Shown: piece after piece, positions 43,320 through 54,311 of the stretch | How the letters are laid out: each line of letters opens with the position of its first letter | How positions within the stretch are numbered: the first letter of the stretch is position 1 | From: Cladorrhinum sp. PSN259 | Taxonomy: Eukaryota > Ascomycota > Sordariomycetes > Sordariales > Podosporaceae | Direction of reading: 5' to 3' | NCBI GenBank assembly: GCA_033725935.1 | Contig: MU867065.1 | Location: forward strand, 976,405-1,040,404 | DNA length: 64,000 bases | The notes under the pieces: model-generated | Database searches by the model: none | Told to the model about the DNA's origin: nothing | The model's input: the letters and a program-made list of their open reading frames with translations, nothing else | Program-made: the position numbers and the translations under genes

Positions 43320-46201
43320 ATGATGCAGGTCCAAGCTCCCAGGTTTACCGGCATCAACAGTCAGCAGCAACAACAGCAAGAACAACAACAACAACTCCGT
43401 GGTCACCATGATCACAGGCATTCGCTGTCCCAATCGCAGTCGTCGCCCCTGTATCCCTCCCGCCGACATTCCGATCACCCCGCAGAACACAGCGATGACG
43501 GAGGAGCCCACCACAGCGGGGACGGTGATGATGCCGACAACGACGATGATATCGAGGATATGCGCCTTGGAAAGCGCAAGAGGCCAATTTCTGTCTCGTA
43601 AGTGGTCCTACGTCATTGGCCAATCGGTGCATCCCCCTCTTAATCCAAATTCGGCCACTAATACACCATACGGTTCCAGGTGTGAGCTCTGCAAGCAACG
43701 AAAAGTATGACCAAACTCCTCCAATCGGCGCTCCCAGCACTTCCGACGACCTGTTTCAACAACCAAACTAACCAGCACAGGTGAAATGCGATCGAACCCA
43801 GCCGTCGTGCGGGTGGTGTAGCCGAAACAATGCTACCTGCGAATACAAGGAACGAAAGAAACCCGGCCTCCGAGCTGGCTACGGCCGGGAGCTAGAACAG
43901 CGTCTCGACAAGCTTGAAAGCAAGATTCGACAGCACGAAGAAACCATACGGATACAGGAACAAACCGTACGAGCGCATGCTGAGCTGCTGCATACCTTGG
44001 CCAACAATGCAAGCCCCAGAACACACCACAATGTGAATTCCCAGGGGAGCGTCAGGGGGAGCATTGCCAGCCATCACAACAGCGACCGCGGGACACCACG
44101 AGAACCGGCCTCACACCCTATTTTCTCCCGTATGGGCTCGGATCCCATTCGGACACCACAGGCTGAAACAGCTTTATTTCTGCAAAGATCGTCCACCTCA
44201 GTTGATTTTGGCTTACCAGCACCAGTTCCGGTAACTACCTCGACACCCAACATGCAGGATGGATATCGCGGTCTAAGTGCCATGTCACCTCGAACACATC
44301 TACCACCGCTGTTGGGGCACACTGTTTCGACCCAAGATTATTATGGAGCTGCCGCATCGTCCCTCGCTCCCATACACTCGCCGCCCTCCTTGCCCCCACC
44401 ACCAGCATCCCGTCAGTCAGTAGATCAGGATCTACCTCCATACGACCTTCTCTATTCCCTTGTCGACCTCTACTTCAAGCATGTCAATACATGGTGTCCG
44501 ATCTTGCATCGCAAGTCTACATTTGACTCATTGTTTGGGCACTCCATGCCGGATGAGATGGACAAGATCGTATTACACGCCATTGTTGCTACTTCTTTGC
44601 GTTACTCGACAGATTCCAGGCTGAATGACGAAAACCGGCAACGCTACCACGAGGCATCCAAGCGGCGGGTGCTGCTGTATGGAATGGAGAATCTGTCGGT
44701 CAAATCATTACAAGCCCTCGTCATATTGGCATTGGATCTATGCGGCAGCGGTAATGGGCCGCCCGGCTGGAACATAATGGCAATCATCACCAGGGCGGTG
44801 GTGCAGCTGGGACTGGCTGTGGAGAGCAACTCACTGTCCGTGGCGCCCACTCAGCCATCTATATATACGCTCCGAGCCATGATCCTCCCGGAGCCACAGG
44901 ACTTTATTGAAGAGGAGTCCCGGCGACGGCTCTTCTGGATGGTGTATCTGCTTGACCGTTATGCCACAATAGTCACTGCCTTCGAATTTGCGCTTGATGA
45001 CAGGGAGATTGATCGGACATTGCCGTGTCGTGATGACTTGTGGTTTAAAAACCAAAAAGTCGAGACCCGCTGGTTCCACGTTGAAGGGGGACGTCGCGCA
45101 AGAGCATCAAGGCAAGAAATAGAGAACCCAGAGAACCTGGGCGCCTTTAGTCACTACGTTGAGATATTGAGCATCCTGTCCAAGATCCACAACTTTCTCA
45201 AGCAGCCGGTCGACATAGCCGCACCGTCAGATGTTGAGCAATGGAAACTCCGCTACAAAGACCTCGATAACATGTTGGCGACGTGGAAGTTTCACCTGCC
45301 GAATGACTATGGCAACATGGCCAAGATGTTTCAATCCGGCCCGGTCAAAAATGTCAACTGCGGCTGGGTGATGCTCCATGCCACCTACCACACCGCCGTA
45401 ATCCGGCTTCACTCGTCGGCGGCATATCCAACCACTCGTTCCGCCATTTTCACATCGAGCTTCAGTGCCGCTCAGCGATGCCATCAAGCGGTGGAAAACA
45501 TCGCAGCCCTTGGTGAGTTTGTGATTAGTAATGGTTTCCTCTCAAAACTTGGCCCTCCTTTTGCCTTTACGCTGTGGGTGGCCGCCCGTGTGCTGCTTGT
45601 TCACGGCAGCACTGTCGAGAACAAGATCAGTCCCCGCATCCGATTCTTCGTCGACACACTTCGCGAGATGGGCCGCTACTGGCCTGTGGCAGCACGGTAT
45701 TGCAATCTCCTGAGCCGTGTTCTAGATGAGCATCACGAGAATGAGCAACAGGGTGGAGGCGACACGCCCAGCATTGTCAAGATCCTGGCAGATATGCGCC
45801 GGACTGCATTTGATCTCGATTTTCTCATCAGCCGTCAACCCAGGCATGTACCTGGTGGTATCGATGGTCCCGCTAGTCGTGGGAATTCTCTGGGTCCCGG
45901 CGGAGGCTGGCACAGCCGGATGCCGAGCATCACGCCTTCGAGGACACCGGCCACGAACGAGTTGGATTCCTTAGACATGTTTGACTTTTTTAACATGCCG
46001 AAGCTGCCGGTTGGGCCGCACGGTATGTCTGTGGATGCAAACGGCAATGCTGTCGGTGCCGGGCCGAGTGGAATTTCGGGACCCGCATCATGTGCGAATG
46101 CGAATGGGATTGTCCATGGAGAGTTCAACATCACGGATTTCATGATGGATGCCAACCGAGATTGGTTATTCCAGCAAGGAGAGACAAAGTTCTTGGCCTG
46201 A
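43320..46201 (+). CDS. Zn2Cys6 transcription factor with fungal_trans domain
   Basis: Three exons, 43320-43597, 43680-43704 (25 nt) and 43781-46201, with introns of 82 nt (GTAAGT, phase 2) and 76 nt (GTATGA, phase 0), give about 907 residues. The 25-nt microexon encodes 'CELCKQRK' and so half of the zinc cluster. Spliced, the cluster reads C-x2-C-x6-C-x6-C-x2-C-x6-C from about residue 94, followed by a basic linker and a coiled coil (LEQRLDKLESKIRQHEETI). The N-terminus has a Q-rich run and an acidic patch. The regulatory domain (about 310-640) includes 'LVDLYFKHVNTWCPILHRKSTF' and 'RRRLFWMVYLLDRY'. It is a nuclear DNA-binding activator or repressor. It lies 2.4 kb from the rhamnose genes, but control of them is only a hypothesis. 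The exact start is uncertain because the frame is open further upstream. Confidence 0.9.
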
Positions 46202-46560
46202 AATTTTGTTTTGGTTATTTGGGAAAACGTATGGGGGCGCTGGTGTTTATTTTATGCATGGGGCGGAAATGTATTGTGATATCCCTGGTATATATATATA
46301 TATCTTGTTGAAAATACTATTAAATGTCTATTCTTGGCTTGATGTTACGTTCATGCTGGTACACTCGGACTTTCTTTATCACTGCACATGGTCGGAAACA
46401 CGGTTTCAATACTTTCCCGTCCCGCGTATTTGCTGAGCAAGGTGGGATGGGATTGCAGCCTGGGCCGTTTTTGCGGGGTGCGCAGCGGAGATGTCGATCC
46501 TCCACCTGGTTCTCGGCTCCAACCCTTGAGATTTCAACCTCAAGCATCATAACAGCAAAA
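46202..46560. other. Intergenic spacer with a TA microsatellite
   Basis: About seven TA dinucleotides near 46289-46303, then the promoter of the hydrolase gene. No gene is seen. Confidence 0.6.
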
Positions 46561-48786
46561 ATGGAGAAACGGGATCTTAGCGATGTGTATCCGGCAAGGG
46601 CTGGGAGACCTCCTCGCCGTGATACCACTTATATTTCCCTTGCCGCAATTATTGTTGGTACTCTCTTCTTGGGTGCTCTGCCCAACATCGCCAGCTTCTG
46701 GGATTTTGGTCTGTGGGGGGATGGCGTGCCATCGTCATCATCAACACCACCTCCTCATCCGCACAATGACTCTGATCCAAACAATCCATGGGAATCGGTC
46801 TGTTCTATCATTCTTTAAATTTCAAGTAGCAATGAATAACTAACCCCTTTTTCAGATCATACCAAGCTCCGACCTTCAATGGTCACACTGCTACACCCAC
46901 ATCCCGCCAGGAACCTTTCTCTGCGCCCGACTAAGCGTACCAATGATTTACGACGACGATCTTCCTCCGTCTAGCTCAGCACCAATAGTCGATATCGCTC
47001 TCTTACTCCTTCCCGCCTCCACACCAAGCAACGCACCCAAATCTCCCCTCTTACTAAATCCCGGCGGTCCAGGCGGTTCAGGCGTACAACTCACCCTCCT
47101 ACTCGGCAGCAGCATCCAAGGCATCTTTGGTCCCGACCAACCTGTGCTTGGTTTTGATCCCCGCGGAGTAGGGTACACCACTCCCCTGGCGGACTGCTGG
47201 GCCCGCCCTCCACCTTGCGAGAACTGTCCTGAAGATTCTGTGGGGGGGTTGATGCACAGGATCGAATGGAATAATGTACAGCAGACGTACGGATTTATTA
47301 ACGATAGTGATGTCTCGCTCAGGTATTTGGACGCCGGACAGAGGGGCGTCAATGACCTCTGCAGAGAGAAGGCAGGAGAACAGCGGGGAGGCAATGGGAT
47401 AATACTGAAGTATGCGGGGACCAAGTATACGGCTAGAGACATGTTGAGTATTGTTGATGCCTGGGATCGATGGACTGAAAAGGAGAACGGAATGAAGGTT
47501 GGTGAGTATGCGGGTACTCGGTTGACTTACTGGGGGTTTTCGTATGGGACGTATCTCGGTATGACGTTTGCGAGGATGTTTCCGGATAGAGTGGGGAGGA
47601 TGATCCTGGACGGGGTTGTGGATTCTGATAATTACGAAAAGGAAGTTTGGGCCGAGAGTTTATTAGATGCTGATAAGATTCTGGATAAGTTTTTTGAGTA
47701 CTGTGCCGAGGCAGAGGGGAAGTGTGCGTTTTGGAACGAAGGGGATGGAGCGGATGAGTTGAGAAGCAGGTATGAAGATGTCATGGAGGCGCTGGATTCT
47801 GAGGAAGGACCGATCACTTTTACGCACCCAAAGTTCTTCTTCCCCGTCGTATTGAGGAGGAGTTACTTCAGGTTGATTGTCTTTGGGACGCTCAAGTCTC
47901 CTGTTCTGACGTACCCTGCTCTTGCGGAGGTGTTGAAGATTCTTGCGGAAAAGAGGTATAAGGATTTGAGTATTATGTTTACTGATTTGCAGGTGATGTG
48001 TTTGTTACCTGGTGGAGGGTTGCCGTTTAACGTTGTGAGTGATGCTCAGAGAGCTATCATGTGTGCGGATAAGGACGAGAAGCAACGGGTGAGTACACGT
48101 ACCTATTAAAGATTGGTCCCGGATTTGTGACTGACACATCATAGGTGAACCTGACTATCCCTCAAATCAGAGATGCCTTTGGAAAGATGGCTAAACTGTC
48201 CCAGTTTGCTGATATCTGGGTCGGGCTAATGCTTCAATGCAATGGCTGGGATGTCTCCAAGCCGTACAAGCTCGAGTCTGATACCGAGAAGCAATGGATC
48301 GAGGCTAGCAATCATGAGACACAAATCAACACGTCATTTCCGATTCTGTTTATGGGCAACACCTACGATCCCGTTACGCCACTCAAAGCCGCCGTTAAGA
48401 TGTCTCTGCGCTTCAAAGACGCCGGAGTACTAGAGCTAAAAGCCGAGGGTCATTGTACTATCTCGGCAGTATCTATCTGCATAGCCAAAGCCGTGCGAGA
48501 TTACGTGGTACATGGAAAAGTACCTCCTCCTGCTGAAGTTGATGGTCACAAGTATCTTGAGGGGAAGTGGACCAAGTGTGAGGCAGATGCAAAACCGTGG
48601 AAGACCAGAGTTGGAAGTGTTGGTCTGACATACCAAACTAAAGAGGACGTCAAGTTGATGGAGGCGTTTAACAAAGTGCACCAAGTTATGGGTAGCGTCG
48701 GTCAATTTGAGCCGGGTTTCCATGGAACGAAAGAGGCGCGTGTTTTAAGGCAGGACTTGGTCTCACGGTTTGGTGGGGATATCTAA
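46561..48786 (+). CDS. Membrane-anchored TAP-like S33 alpha/beta hydrolase
   Basis: Three exons, 46561-46797, 46856-48088 and 48145-48786, both introns phase 0 (58 nt with GTCTGT donor, 56 nt with GTGAGT donor), give 703 residues. An N-terminal transmembrane segment at about 23-45 (YISLAAIIVGTLFLGALPNIASFW) follows a basic tail, so the protein is probably a type II membrane protein rather than freely secreted. The hydrolase core has the oxyanion loop 'LLLNPGGPGGSGV', the nucleophile elbow 'YWGFSYGTYLG', 'MILDGVVDSDNY', the acid in 'GNTYDPVTPLKAA' and the His in 'AEGHCTIS'. This is the Streptomyces tripeptidyl aminopeptidase-like (TAP) family, S33, which in bacteria trims tripeptides. Substrate here is unknown. 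The TAP-like C-terminal domain is complete. Confidence 0.88.
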
Positions 48787-49191
48787 GTTACTGCAGAGCA
48801 TTATCTCACAATTACGCCGCGTATTATTCTCTCTTCCCGTCTTAATAACTGCTTACCGTCAAGTGGTTCCTCCTCGTCAACTTCGGTTCCTGTCCTCGTT
48901 ATCTAGGATATGCTCTACCATGTACTTGATTTAATTAGGCTCGAGCCCAACTGATCAACTGCTCAGTGCCACGATATCAACATGAATCCATACAATAATA
49001 ACCTGTCTGACCCTATATAATACGAAATGAGATCGAGATTCATCAGCACTACCCGGAGCCTTGCTTTTCAACTCCTCTTAAGAACATGAACTAATCACTG
49101 AAAGAGAAACGGACTCTTCTTGCCTCGATACTTACGAAGAGTCTCTGAAAAGACCGAATGTAAAAGATCGCGACTACCGCAAGCGATCACC
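48787..49191. other. AT-rich spacer
   Basis: 3' flank of the hydrolase gene and upstream flank of the 5S gene. No feature is seen. Confidence 0.6.
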
Positions 49192-49310
49192 ACATACGAC
49201 CATACCCTCATGAAAACTCGGCATCCCGTCCGCTCTGCCCTAGATAAATATGAGAGGGCTAGATTAGTACCCAGGTGGGTGACCACTGGGGAATCCCTGG
49301 TGTTGTATGT
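49192..49310 (+). rRNA. 5S rRNA (dispersed single gene)
   Basis: About 119 nt with the fungal 5S layout. The terminal stem ACATACGAC (49192-49200) pairs with GTTGTATGT (49302-49310) through one G-U. The internal 'ATCCCGTCCGCTCT' is the loop B-helix III region, and 'GGTGGGTGACCACTGGGGAATCCC' is helix IV and V with the C-box of the internal promoter. T-runs follow at about 49316 and 49330 as pol III terminators. Single 5S genes scattered among protein genes are a known trait of Neurospora-like and other Pezizomycotina. Some positions in helix II and III look different from the common forms, so a variant or ageing copy is possible. Confidence 0.85.
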
Positions 49311-49711
49311 TATGATTTTGTTTTGCTGTTTTTTGACTCCACACATGCCTCCGTCAACAACTCAAAGTCTTGGCATTTTTTTTTTCTTCCACTTGGGACA
49401 ACAAATCCCGCAAAACAAAAACCTAGTAAAAATAATGCTGCAAATAAGCGAATACAAGAGGGTTGCACTGACTTAACCCGAGATTGCCGGAATCAGAATG
49501 TGAAGTAATAAACTCTACATTATAATACAGTTTGAAGATATTCACTGCTGTGGATTGAACTTACAGCTTGAAGACCCACTTCTGCGAGACAAGTATGAAT
49601 GTATATACGATGAGTGATACTGAAGAACTAGTAGATTGCAATGTACCTGATTGAGCAATAGGTAGGTAGGTACGTATACAACCACTCCTCACTGCTTTCA
49701 CCCCTTCCCCC
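49311..49711. other. AT-rich spacer with pol III terminator tracts
   Basis: T-runs near 49330 and 49376 follow the 5S gene. The right part is 3' flank of the GH25 gene. No other feature is seen. Confidence 0.6.
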
Positions 49712-50448
49712 TTAACCACTGGCCAACTTCTGCAGTCCGCTCAAAGCTCCATTGAAAATATCAGAATCACCACCATAAGTATACGAATCACTGTTCTGCC
49801 AGATTGTCTGATACGGCCATCCGCCGGGGATCGTGCCCGGAGCGCTGGCATAGCGAGCCAGGACCAGAGGGTTAGTGTTCACAAAGGCATTGCTGTTGCC
49901 TGTGCAGGTGGTCCACCACGACGGGTTGGTGTACAGCATTGGATAACGGCCGGTCTTGGTGTGGTAGCGATCGGAGAAAGACTTGATCCAAGCTACCATT
50001 GCGGTTGTGGAAAGACCGAAACAGGTTCCCTTGCCCGAGACCGACTCGAGGTCGAGCATGCCGGGGAGGGTGATGCCGTCTCCTGACCAGCCGCCTCCAT
50101 GGGCAAGGAAGTAGTCTGCTTGAGCAGCGCCAGTTGATGAGTCCGGGTGGGCAAAGTGGTAGCCGCCGCGGATGAGGCCAGCGTTGGTGGCGCCGGTGTA
50201 GTGGGTTGAGAATTGAGGGTCAATGTAGCTTGTTCCTTCCGTTGCCTGTGAATTGTTTAGAACTGATCCTTAAGTTTGAAGATAATGGTTGAATTAACCT
50301 TAATGATGACGAAGCGGGCTCCGGAGTTGTAAGCAGCCTGGTAGTTGACTGACGACTGGTAGTGGGAGATGTCGAAGCCTTGGACTGCTGCCTCAGCCTC
50401 AAGGGCCGCGAGAGTCAGGGATAACGCCGTGTACAGTGAGAACTTCAT
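49712..50448 (-). CDS. Secreted GH25 muramidase (Chalaropsis-type lysozyme)
   Basis: Two exons on the minus strand, 50448-50299 and 50245-49712, with a 53-nt intron (GTTAAT donor, CACAG acceptor, phase 0), give 227 residues. Residues 1-20 are a signal peptide (SLYTALSLTLAALEAEA). The GH25 barrel starts 'VQGFDISHYQ', with the Asp near the active site. The splice restores 'FVIIKATEGTSYIDP', a family hallmark, and 'GYHFAHP' and 'MLDLES' supply further active-site residues including the catalytic Glu. The enzyme cleaves N,O-diacetylated bacterial peptidoglycan and is a likely antibacterial or nutrient-scavenging secreted enzyme. A TATAAA (minus strand, 50521-50516) lies about 70 bp upstream. Confidence 0.94.
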
Positions 50449-52007
50449 GATGAATGTCGATGAGGACAGTGATTATCTGTTGATTTCATGAAAAATAATG
50501 TCGATCTGCTGCTGCTTTATAGATACAGGTTCGGACACAGGTTCCACCATTAGAGGCTTAGCTTACCATTGGAACCTGAGTACAAAAACCACTCGAAATA
50601 GCAATCTTGACTTACACCGACCCTAAAAGGGCGATGATCCGTCGATGATAGGGGTGCAGTTGCACCATGCCGTCAGGCTCGCTAAGCCAAGACATATTGG
50701 GAAGGAGGATGCATCGAAGCTTGTAAACAGCTTCCCGGCTTGGCGAAGGCGCTTGAATGATCGGCACTTCTAGTTACCAAGCCCCACGTCGACCCTGTTT
50801 TCAGGAAGTGCTGTTCCCGAGATGACCTGCCATTCTCAATCGGATAGAATTCCGATTGTCATACGCTGGGGACTTGCAGATATAGTCGACCATTAAATAT
50901 GAGCTTGAGGTTTGTTTCCTGCCATGCAATCTCATGTGGTGGGGGTTCATCCTATGTGATATTGAATTGGGCTTGACGTGAGAGTCAATAGTGTATGCAG
51001 CACTCGACATGTTGATGATACTATCGGCCGGTCCCCGCCGATGGATTATTTGTGCTCGACAGTGAGCGGACTTTGTCCGCAATCTAGGAACCTTGGTGGT
51101 CAATATCCGGAAGGTGCCTGACCATAAGGGTCCATCTGCCTCTCTGATAAGTTCGCCATGTTGGCTGGATGATTTATGTGGCAAACACTTTCTTTGACCG
51201 AGTCCGCTTTGCTGCGATCTTGAGACCCGAGACACGCTGATTTGAGGGACCGCCTCAAACCATACCAGAGTGGAAAGCGTGTCGCTCAGGTCCCTGGGTA
51301 CCTTACATTCGTAGTTGATATATGGTCTAGGCAAAGTTCAAGGATAAGAAAGTTAAGAGATCTGAGATCGAAAGTCAAACTTGGCGTGTCTAATAAAGTT
51401 GTTAACCGTATTCTTCCTCTTCAGTCGAGTTCGTGATCGTCACTCCAGTAAAGTAATACATCTAACCACCACCTTCTTATTTTCTGGGGAAAGTTGTGGT
51501 ACTCGCAAGTGTCTGTGCCTTTTCCATCCAGTTTCCTCCGTTTAAAACCTCAAAACCAGAGAAATATCCAACAACGCTAAGCTTTCGGTCTTCTTTTTGC
51601 GCGATTTAATACATCAGTAAGAGCACCTTTGTTGGGAGTCATTGTGGTTAGGCTCGTAAACCAAGCACGCAAAAGCTCACAAAATCTCTTTTAATCAACA
51701 TCACATTTCGTTAGATCTCTATGCATGCGCTCATGCCCAAACAAACCTCTGGAGCAAATCCAAAGCATTTTTAACCTGTGTACCTGAACAAATGTTTGCC
51801 CCCTCAACACTTTCAAGCCTGTGCCACGCCAAGACAGCCTCATGCATGTCGCCGCCCCTCCCCCACATCCTCCCACCATCCACTCAAGTCATCCCGTCCA
51901 CGCACGAGTCATTCCCCGCCCTTCCCTCGTGCCCTCCACAAGCCTGAGATCCCCTTGTTGAAGACAAATCCACTAACTAATCCGTCAACCAATACAAAGG
52001 AGCATCA
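50449..52007. other. Intergenic region without a supported gene
   Basis: 1.56 kb. The left 120 bp form the GH25 promoter. The largest frame (50801-51334, minus, 177 codons) shows no recognisable motif and is not called. The last 200 bp are C-rich before the tRNA. Confidence 0.5.
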
Positions 52008-52079
52008 TCCGGTATAGTGTAACGGTTAACATATCGCGTTTTCACCGCGAAGCTCGGGGTTCGATTCCCCGTACCGGAG
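52008..52079 (+). tRNA. tRNA-Glu (TTC anticodon)
   Basis: Intronless, 72 nt. The acceptor TCCGGTA pairs with TACCGGA, with G52079 as discriminator. Anticodon stem TCGCG/CGCGA encloses TTTTCAC, giving anticodon TTC. T arm GGGGTTCGATTCCCC is canonical. A T-tract follows near 52152. Confidence 0.96.
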
Positions 52080-52357
52080 TAGCGAGCATCTTCACAAAGT
52101 AAAAGATGGTGGTGTTTCATTTATCTTTTAAGAAATCGCAGAATTTAAGCCTTTTTTTTTCTTAGCTATTGTTGTGTTGAGGGAAATTTCTTGCCGTTTT
52201 CAGACTTGTTTATAGGGTGTGAAGCTAGCATCCTAGAACCTACCCCCGCCCTCCCAACTCCAACAACCGCCCCACTGTGTCCTCACATTTTGACCTTGTT
52301 TGAAAATAGCTTCAATTGCCACTTTTCTAAGCCCGACTTTAAAACCACATCCGAAGA

Positions 52358-53570
52358 ATGGCTTCTCAACAGGACGTGTTAGCACTCGTCAAACCAGAAG
52401 CCCTCGAGGGTGCTGATAATCTCCAACTAGAGGCAAGCTCACGGGCGTCTTCGGTTACCGCTGATCACCGCAATGAAAACCACGATGCGATTGAGGCCTT
52501 CGGCTCAACTTCCATCTATTCGGCGCTGTCTAGCTTCCTCGGCTCCGACAAGTTCTCGGACATGACTATCCGCTGCGGCGATCGCGTATTCAAGGCTCAC
52601 CGTGCCATCGTCTGCTCGCAGTCGGCGTTTTTCGACAAGGCACTGACGGGCGGCTTTTCTGTGAGTGCCAAATAGTTATGCCTTCGCTGGAGCGCTGACC
52701 ATGAGCTAACAACTCTGCCAGGGAGCGGCTAGGAACTTCATTAACCTTCTAGAAGATGACCCCGAAGTTATGAAGCGCTTCCTTGAATTCCTCTACACTG
52801 GGACATATGACGTTGGAAAGCATCCGCGGTCAACATCAGTGCGAATTTCCAAGCTGTCTCCTGGCGAGATTAAGGAGGAACTACATACGTTCCCCGGCGT
52901 TAACGTTGCCGGCACCCCTGACGAAGACGACGGTGATAGAGCTGAGAGCCCGGCTCTGCCCGCGACCGGAGGCACCAGAAGCAGAGGCAACGCTGGCGTC
53001 GAGGGTGGAGCTGATGGCAACGACCAGGCTGAAGACGGCACCGCTGAGTCGGAGTGGTCGGAGCACACGGACGATGAGCCGCCACAACCCGAAGAACCTG
53101 AGGAGGAATACAGCGAGTTTGATGATGGAAGTAGCGACAGAGAGTGGGTTGGCCCGCTCTACGAAAAGCTTCTCCAGGCGGAGAGAGAGCCTGACAGCGA
53201 GAAAGGTTATTACCAGTGGCTCTACGCGCTAGTCGACATGGAAGACCTGTATCTACCCCTTCGTCTGTTCGTTATGGCTGATAAGTATGATGTGCCTGCG
53301 CTCAAGCTTCTAGCTCGTGATCGTTTCTACCGTGCAGCAGAGCTTATATGGAGACATGCCGAATCTTTCCCTAACGTGGTTGATGAGTTGTATAGTAAGA
53401 CGCCGCCGACGGACTTGGCTTTTCACGAGATTGTCTGCCGCTTAGTTGGGTCTGGCATGCAGGAGAGCGAGCAGAAGGAGCGGATGGACTGGGTGATGAG
53501 GAAGCATGGGGATTTTGCGGTAGGCGTTATGAACTACGCGTTTCAGTCGGCGTCGCACATCTGGACTTAA
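52358..53570 (+). CDS. BTB/POZ domain protein
   Basis: Two exons, 52358-52660 and 52722-53570, with a 61-nt intron (GTGAGT donor, GCCAG acceptor, phase 0), give 383 residues. The BTB fold starts at about residue 66: 'KFSDMTIRCGDRVFKAHRAIVCSQSAFFDKAL', then after the splice 'NLLEDDPEVMKRFLEFLYTGTYD'. A long acidic insert follows (EDDGD..., DGTAESEWSEHTDDEPPQPEEPEEE), then the helical BACK-like end 'LPLRLFVMADKYDVPALKLLARDRFYRAAEL'. Fungal proteins of this shape are numerous. Many BTB proteins pair with Cul3, but no MATH, kelch or ankyrin domain is present here, so its role is unknown. Confidence 0.88.
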
Positions 53571-54311
53571 GGGCGTATCTTAGGACTCTAATCAGCGTAC
53601 ATTAGGTCCGAGAGGGACGCCTATTAACATCTTTACTAGAGATTATATGGTAATATTTACTATATTATTTGGTAAAAGGAAACGCTTAACCGTTTTGGGC
53701 TCACTTAGGGGATATCGCAATAATAAAGGCGTAGTATTAACGGGTTCGGTATCGCAAGGCAAACATCCTAGAATGAAGACCGTATATTAAGCTAAGATAA
53801 TAATCTATTACCAAGGATAAAGGCCTGCTAAGGCGAACCATCAAGAATATACCGAAATATTTGCACTTAAGGTTCCGTACCAGGAGCCTTTTCCGTCTAT
53901 TTATAGCGAATTTCAGCATGTTTAAAGGATTCCCGGCAACCTTTAGATAGCATTCTCCGTCTCTCATCCATACGAACTTGGATGCCTCGGTTTGCTTTTC
54001 AAAAGAATTTATAAATGTTAAAGTATTCTCTTAATATTGTCTTAATATTTTAGCAACCTAGTGCTTAGGTACCTGAGTAGTAGCTGCAGATCGAAAGAAA
54101 ACAAGCGTCGAGTTGGGATTTATTTTCTTGCCCTCACTCCTGCTCATCATGTGATTGTGGCGGTTCAGCAAAATATCGAGCATTATCTTGAAGGAAAACG
54201 ATTATATGATATCTCGGAAAGGAAGCTTTCGGACCAGACATAACTAACTTTAAATTTTCAGATTAAGGACGCTTACTTAGCAACCCAATAGTAGAATTCC
54301 AAAATTCAAAT
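53571..54311. other. AT-rich, TA-rich spacer
   Basis: Rich in TTAA/CTAA/TTAG words and almost free of long frames, as seen in RIP-affected or relic repeat DNA. A minus-strand frame (53967-53737) has 'CYLKVAGNPLNMLKF' and might be a fragment of an older gene or element, but I cannot name it. Marks a change from the gene-dense left part of the window. Confidence 0.45.

Noticed and set aside
37911..46201. Calling the region a complete rhamnose cluster with its dedicated regulator
   Set aside because: Lactonase and aldolase are absent, and nothing in the sequence ties the Zn2Cys6 protein to rhamnose beyond proximity.
50801..51334. 177-codon minus-strand frame near 51 kb
   Set aside because: No domain, signal or splice partner, and its composition resembles intergenic DNA.
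53737..53967. Possible element fragment with 'CYLKVAGNPLNMLKF'
   Set aside because: Looks protein-like but I cannot place it in a family, and no neighbouring motifs support a transposon.
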